Assembly: GCF_004801305.1 (NCBI RefSeq)
Contig: NZ_SSOD01000001.1
Location: 124,001 to 188,000 of the forward strand
DNA length: 64,000 nucleotides
Source: Pseudothauera rhizosphaerae
GTDB lineage: Bacteria; Pseudomonadota; Gammaproteobacteria; Burkholderiales; Rhodocyclaceae
Direction of reading: 5' to 3'
This document shows, piece by piece, positions 62,688-64,000 of the stretch (within the stretch, counting starts at the first letter, position 1; the number at the start of each line of letters is the position of its first letter). A model generated the notes under the pieces. The model had not been told where the DNA came from and searched no databases. It saw only the letters and a program-made list of their open reading frames with translations. The position numbers were made by a program, and so were the translations under genes.

Positions 62688-64000
62688 ATGTCGGACGACC
62701 GGGGATCGGAAACCATGCGGCTGGTGCTGCTCGGCCTCGCGCCATCGCTGCGGATGGCACTGCGGGGCCTGCTCGCGGACGGGCGTTTCAGCTTCGTCGA
62801 CGCCGCGTCGCCGGCGGAAATGCCCGCCGGCGCGGGCGCCGCGGACCTTGCCGTGGCCGATTCGGCCTGGCTGGCGCAACAGCCCGCGGCCGCGCGGGCC
62901 GCCTTGCGGGAAAGCCTGGCCGGAGCGGCGGCGTTGATCGTGCTCGGCGATGCCGGCGCGGTGGAGCCGCTGCCCTCCTGCCGCCGCGTCCTGCAGGCAC
63001 CGGCCGAGGCCATGGCCGTGGCGCAATTGATCGACGGCCTCCGCGACGACCTGCTCGGCCGCCCGCTGCCGGCCGCCGTCATCGCCTGCCCGGCCGACGC
63101 CGTGCCGGCACGCGAGCGGGAACTGCAGGCCGCGCGCTGCACGGCGCATTTCCTGGCGGCGGACGATCTGGCGACACTGCCCGGGGTGCCGGAGGCCGTG
63201 GCGCTGATCGTGGATGTGGCGCCGGGAGAGGCCGGACGGGCCCTGGTGGAGGCGGCGCGCGCGACGGCGGCCCGCCGGGGATTGCCGCTGATCTTCCTGG
63301 CGCCGGCCGAAACGTGGCCGGCGGTGCCGGAAACGACGGCCGAGGACGAATTCTGGCTGCACGTGCCCGCTGCCGCCGGCCAACTCGCCGCGCTGGTCCG
63401 CCCGGTGGTCCGCGCCGCGCGCGCCCGGGCGCGGCTCGAACGGCTGTTCCTGCGGCAACTGGCGATCCAGCACCAGGAATTCACACTGCTGCGCGGAGCC
63501 ATCGATCAGCATGTCATCATCAGCATGGCCGACGCGGACGGCCGCATCACCTATGCCAACGACAGGTTCTGCGAACTGAGCGGCTTCAGCCGCGAGGAAC
63601 TGCTCGGCGCCAACCACAGCCTCATCAAGTCCGGCCGGCATTCCCGCGAGTTCTACGCCGATCTGTGGCGCACCATCACGCGCGGCGAGATCTGGCACGG
63701 CGAGGTCTGCAACCGCAAGAAGAACGGCGAGCCGTACTGGGTCAGCGCGACCATCGTGCCGGTCATGGACGAAGCCGGGAAACCGCTCCGCTACGTGTCG
63801 ACCCGCACCGACATCACGCTGCTCAAGAAGATCCAGGACGAACTGCTCGCCAGCCGGCAGCAGGCGGCGCACGACGCCCAGCGCATCCAGGCCATTTTCG
63901 ACAGCCTGCCGGTCGGCATCTTCTGGAAGGACCGCGAACTGCGCTATCGCGGCGCCAACCGGCGCTTTCTGGACGACGTGGGGGTGGCCGATCCCGAACA
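62688..64000 (+). CDS. PAS-domain sensor protein (partial, C-terminus beyond window)
   Basis: The frame is open from ATG 62688 to the window end (437 codons). The N-terminal 245 residues are two degenerate receiver-like or unrecognised segments (MRLVLLGLAPSLRMALRGLL and VALIVDVAPGEAGRALVEA). The first PAS domain spans about 280-390 with ITYANDRFCELSGFSREELL and EVCNRKKNGEPYWVSATIVP. A second PAS begins near 405 (IFDSLPVGIFWKDRELRYRG). The output domain, which in such proteins is a histidine kinase or GGDEF, lies outside the window. Confidence 0.8.
   Translation, partial: MSDDRGSETMRLVLLGLAPSLRMALRGLLADGRFSFVDAASPAEMPAGAGAADLAVADSAWLAQQPAAARAALRESLAGAAALIVLGDAGAVEPLPSCRRVLQAPAEAMAVAQLIDGLRDDLLGRPLPAAVIACPADAVPARERELQAARCTAHFLAADDLATLPGVPEAVALIVDVAPGEAGRALVEAARATAARRGLPLIFLAPAETWPAVPETTAEDEFWLHVPAAAGQLAALVRPVVRAARARARLERLFLRQLAIQHQEFTLLRGAIDQHVIISMADADGRITYANDRFCELSGFSREELLGANHSLIKSGRHSREFYADLWRTITRGEIWHGEVCNRKKNGEPYWVSATIVPVMDEAGKPLRYVSTRTDITLLKKIQDELLASRQQAAHDAQRIQAIFDSLPVGIFWKDRELRYRGANRRFLDDVGVADPE

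Overview
The window is a high-GC chromosomal segment, very probably from a betaproteobacterium of the Rhodocyclales type (Azoarcus, Thauera or Zoogloea relatives). I infer this from the phenylacetate gene order, a DUF3079 protein, a PHA phasin, c-di-GMP proteins and a perfect FNR/ANR-type site. No rRNA, tRNA, CRISPR array, transposase or phage module was seen.

Layout. (1) 1-8.4 kb: aerobic phenylacetate catabolism. The leftward genes paaG-paaH-paaI-paaK-paaA (paaA cut by the window edge) diverge from paaN and paaY. The shared promoter region holds a TetR-type operator and an FNR-type site. (2) 7.9-15.6 kb: mixed housekeeping genes, namely a YbaK deacylase, a small cupin, a GGDEF-EAL protein, a repressor-like regulator, DUF3079, a degenerate EAL protein, an RBBP9/YdeN hydrolase and a GctAB-like CoA-transferase. 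(3) 15.8-53.6 kb: a region devoted almost entirely to sulfur acquisition. It encodes rhodanese, CysK, MetY, MetX, a MetNI transporter with two MetQ proteins and an acireductone-dioxygenase-like cupin, EpsC and an XRE-cupin regulator. A leftward operon follows (GntR, ABC transporter, AprA-like flavoprotein, AprB-like ferredoxin, HEAT protein, polytopic Fe-S protein). Next are a family 2A encapsulin with its cysteine desulfurase cargo, a second ABC transporter with a racemase and a D-cysteine desulfhydrase-like enzyme, and an AraC regulator. The last operon has an AhpD-like protein, an acyl-CoA-dehydrogenase-like flavoenzyme, a third ABC transporter, CooC and a CooS-like Ni-Fe-S enzyme. A phasin gene and an mgtC gene interrupt the region. 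(4) 53.7-61.1 kb: two envelope-type two-component systems with a Spy-like protein, a lipoprotein hydrolase, an EF-hand protein and an RcnB-like protein. (5) 61.1-64 kb: an aldehyde dehydrogenase and a PAS sensor protein cut by the window end.

How it fits together. Five promoters in the sulfur region share TTGG/CTTCG followed, exactly 21 nt after the TTGSTT hexamer, by a -10-like hexamer. This suggests one sulfur-limitation regulon. The two most unusual candidates are the operon carrying the CooS-like enzyme, which keeps the D- and B-cluster cysteines but has Asp at one C-cluster cysteine position and is paired with a CooC that starts with a HypB-type Ni motif, and the operon joining an AprAB-like redox pair to an ABC transporter whose binding protein carries a NosL-like tail. 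I infer that both release sulfur from unidentified imported compounds. The substrates cannot be read from the sequence.
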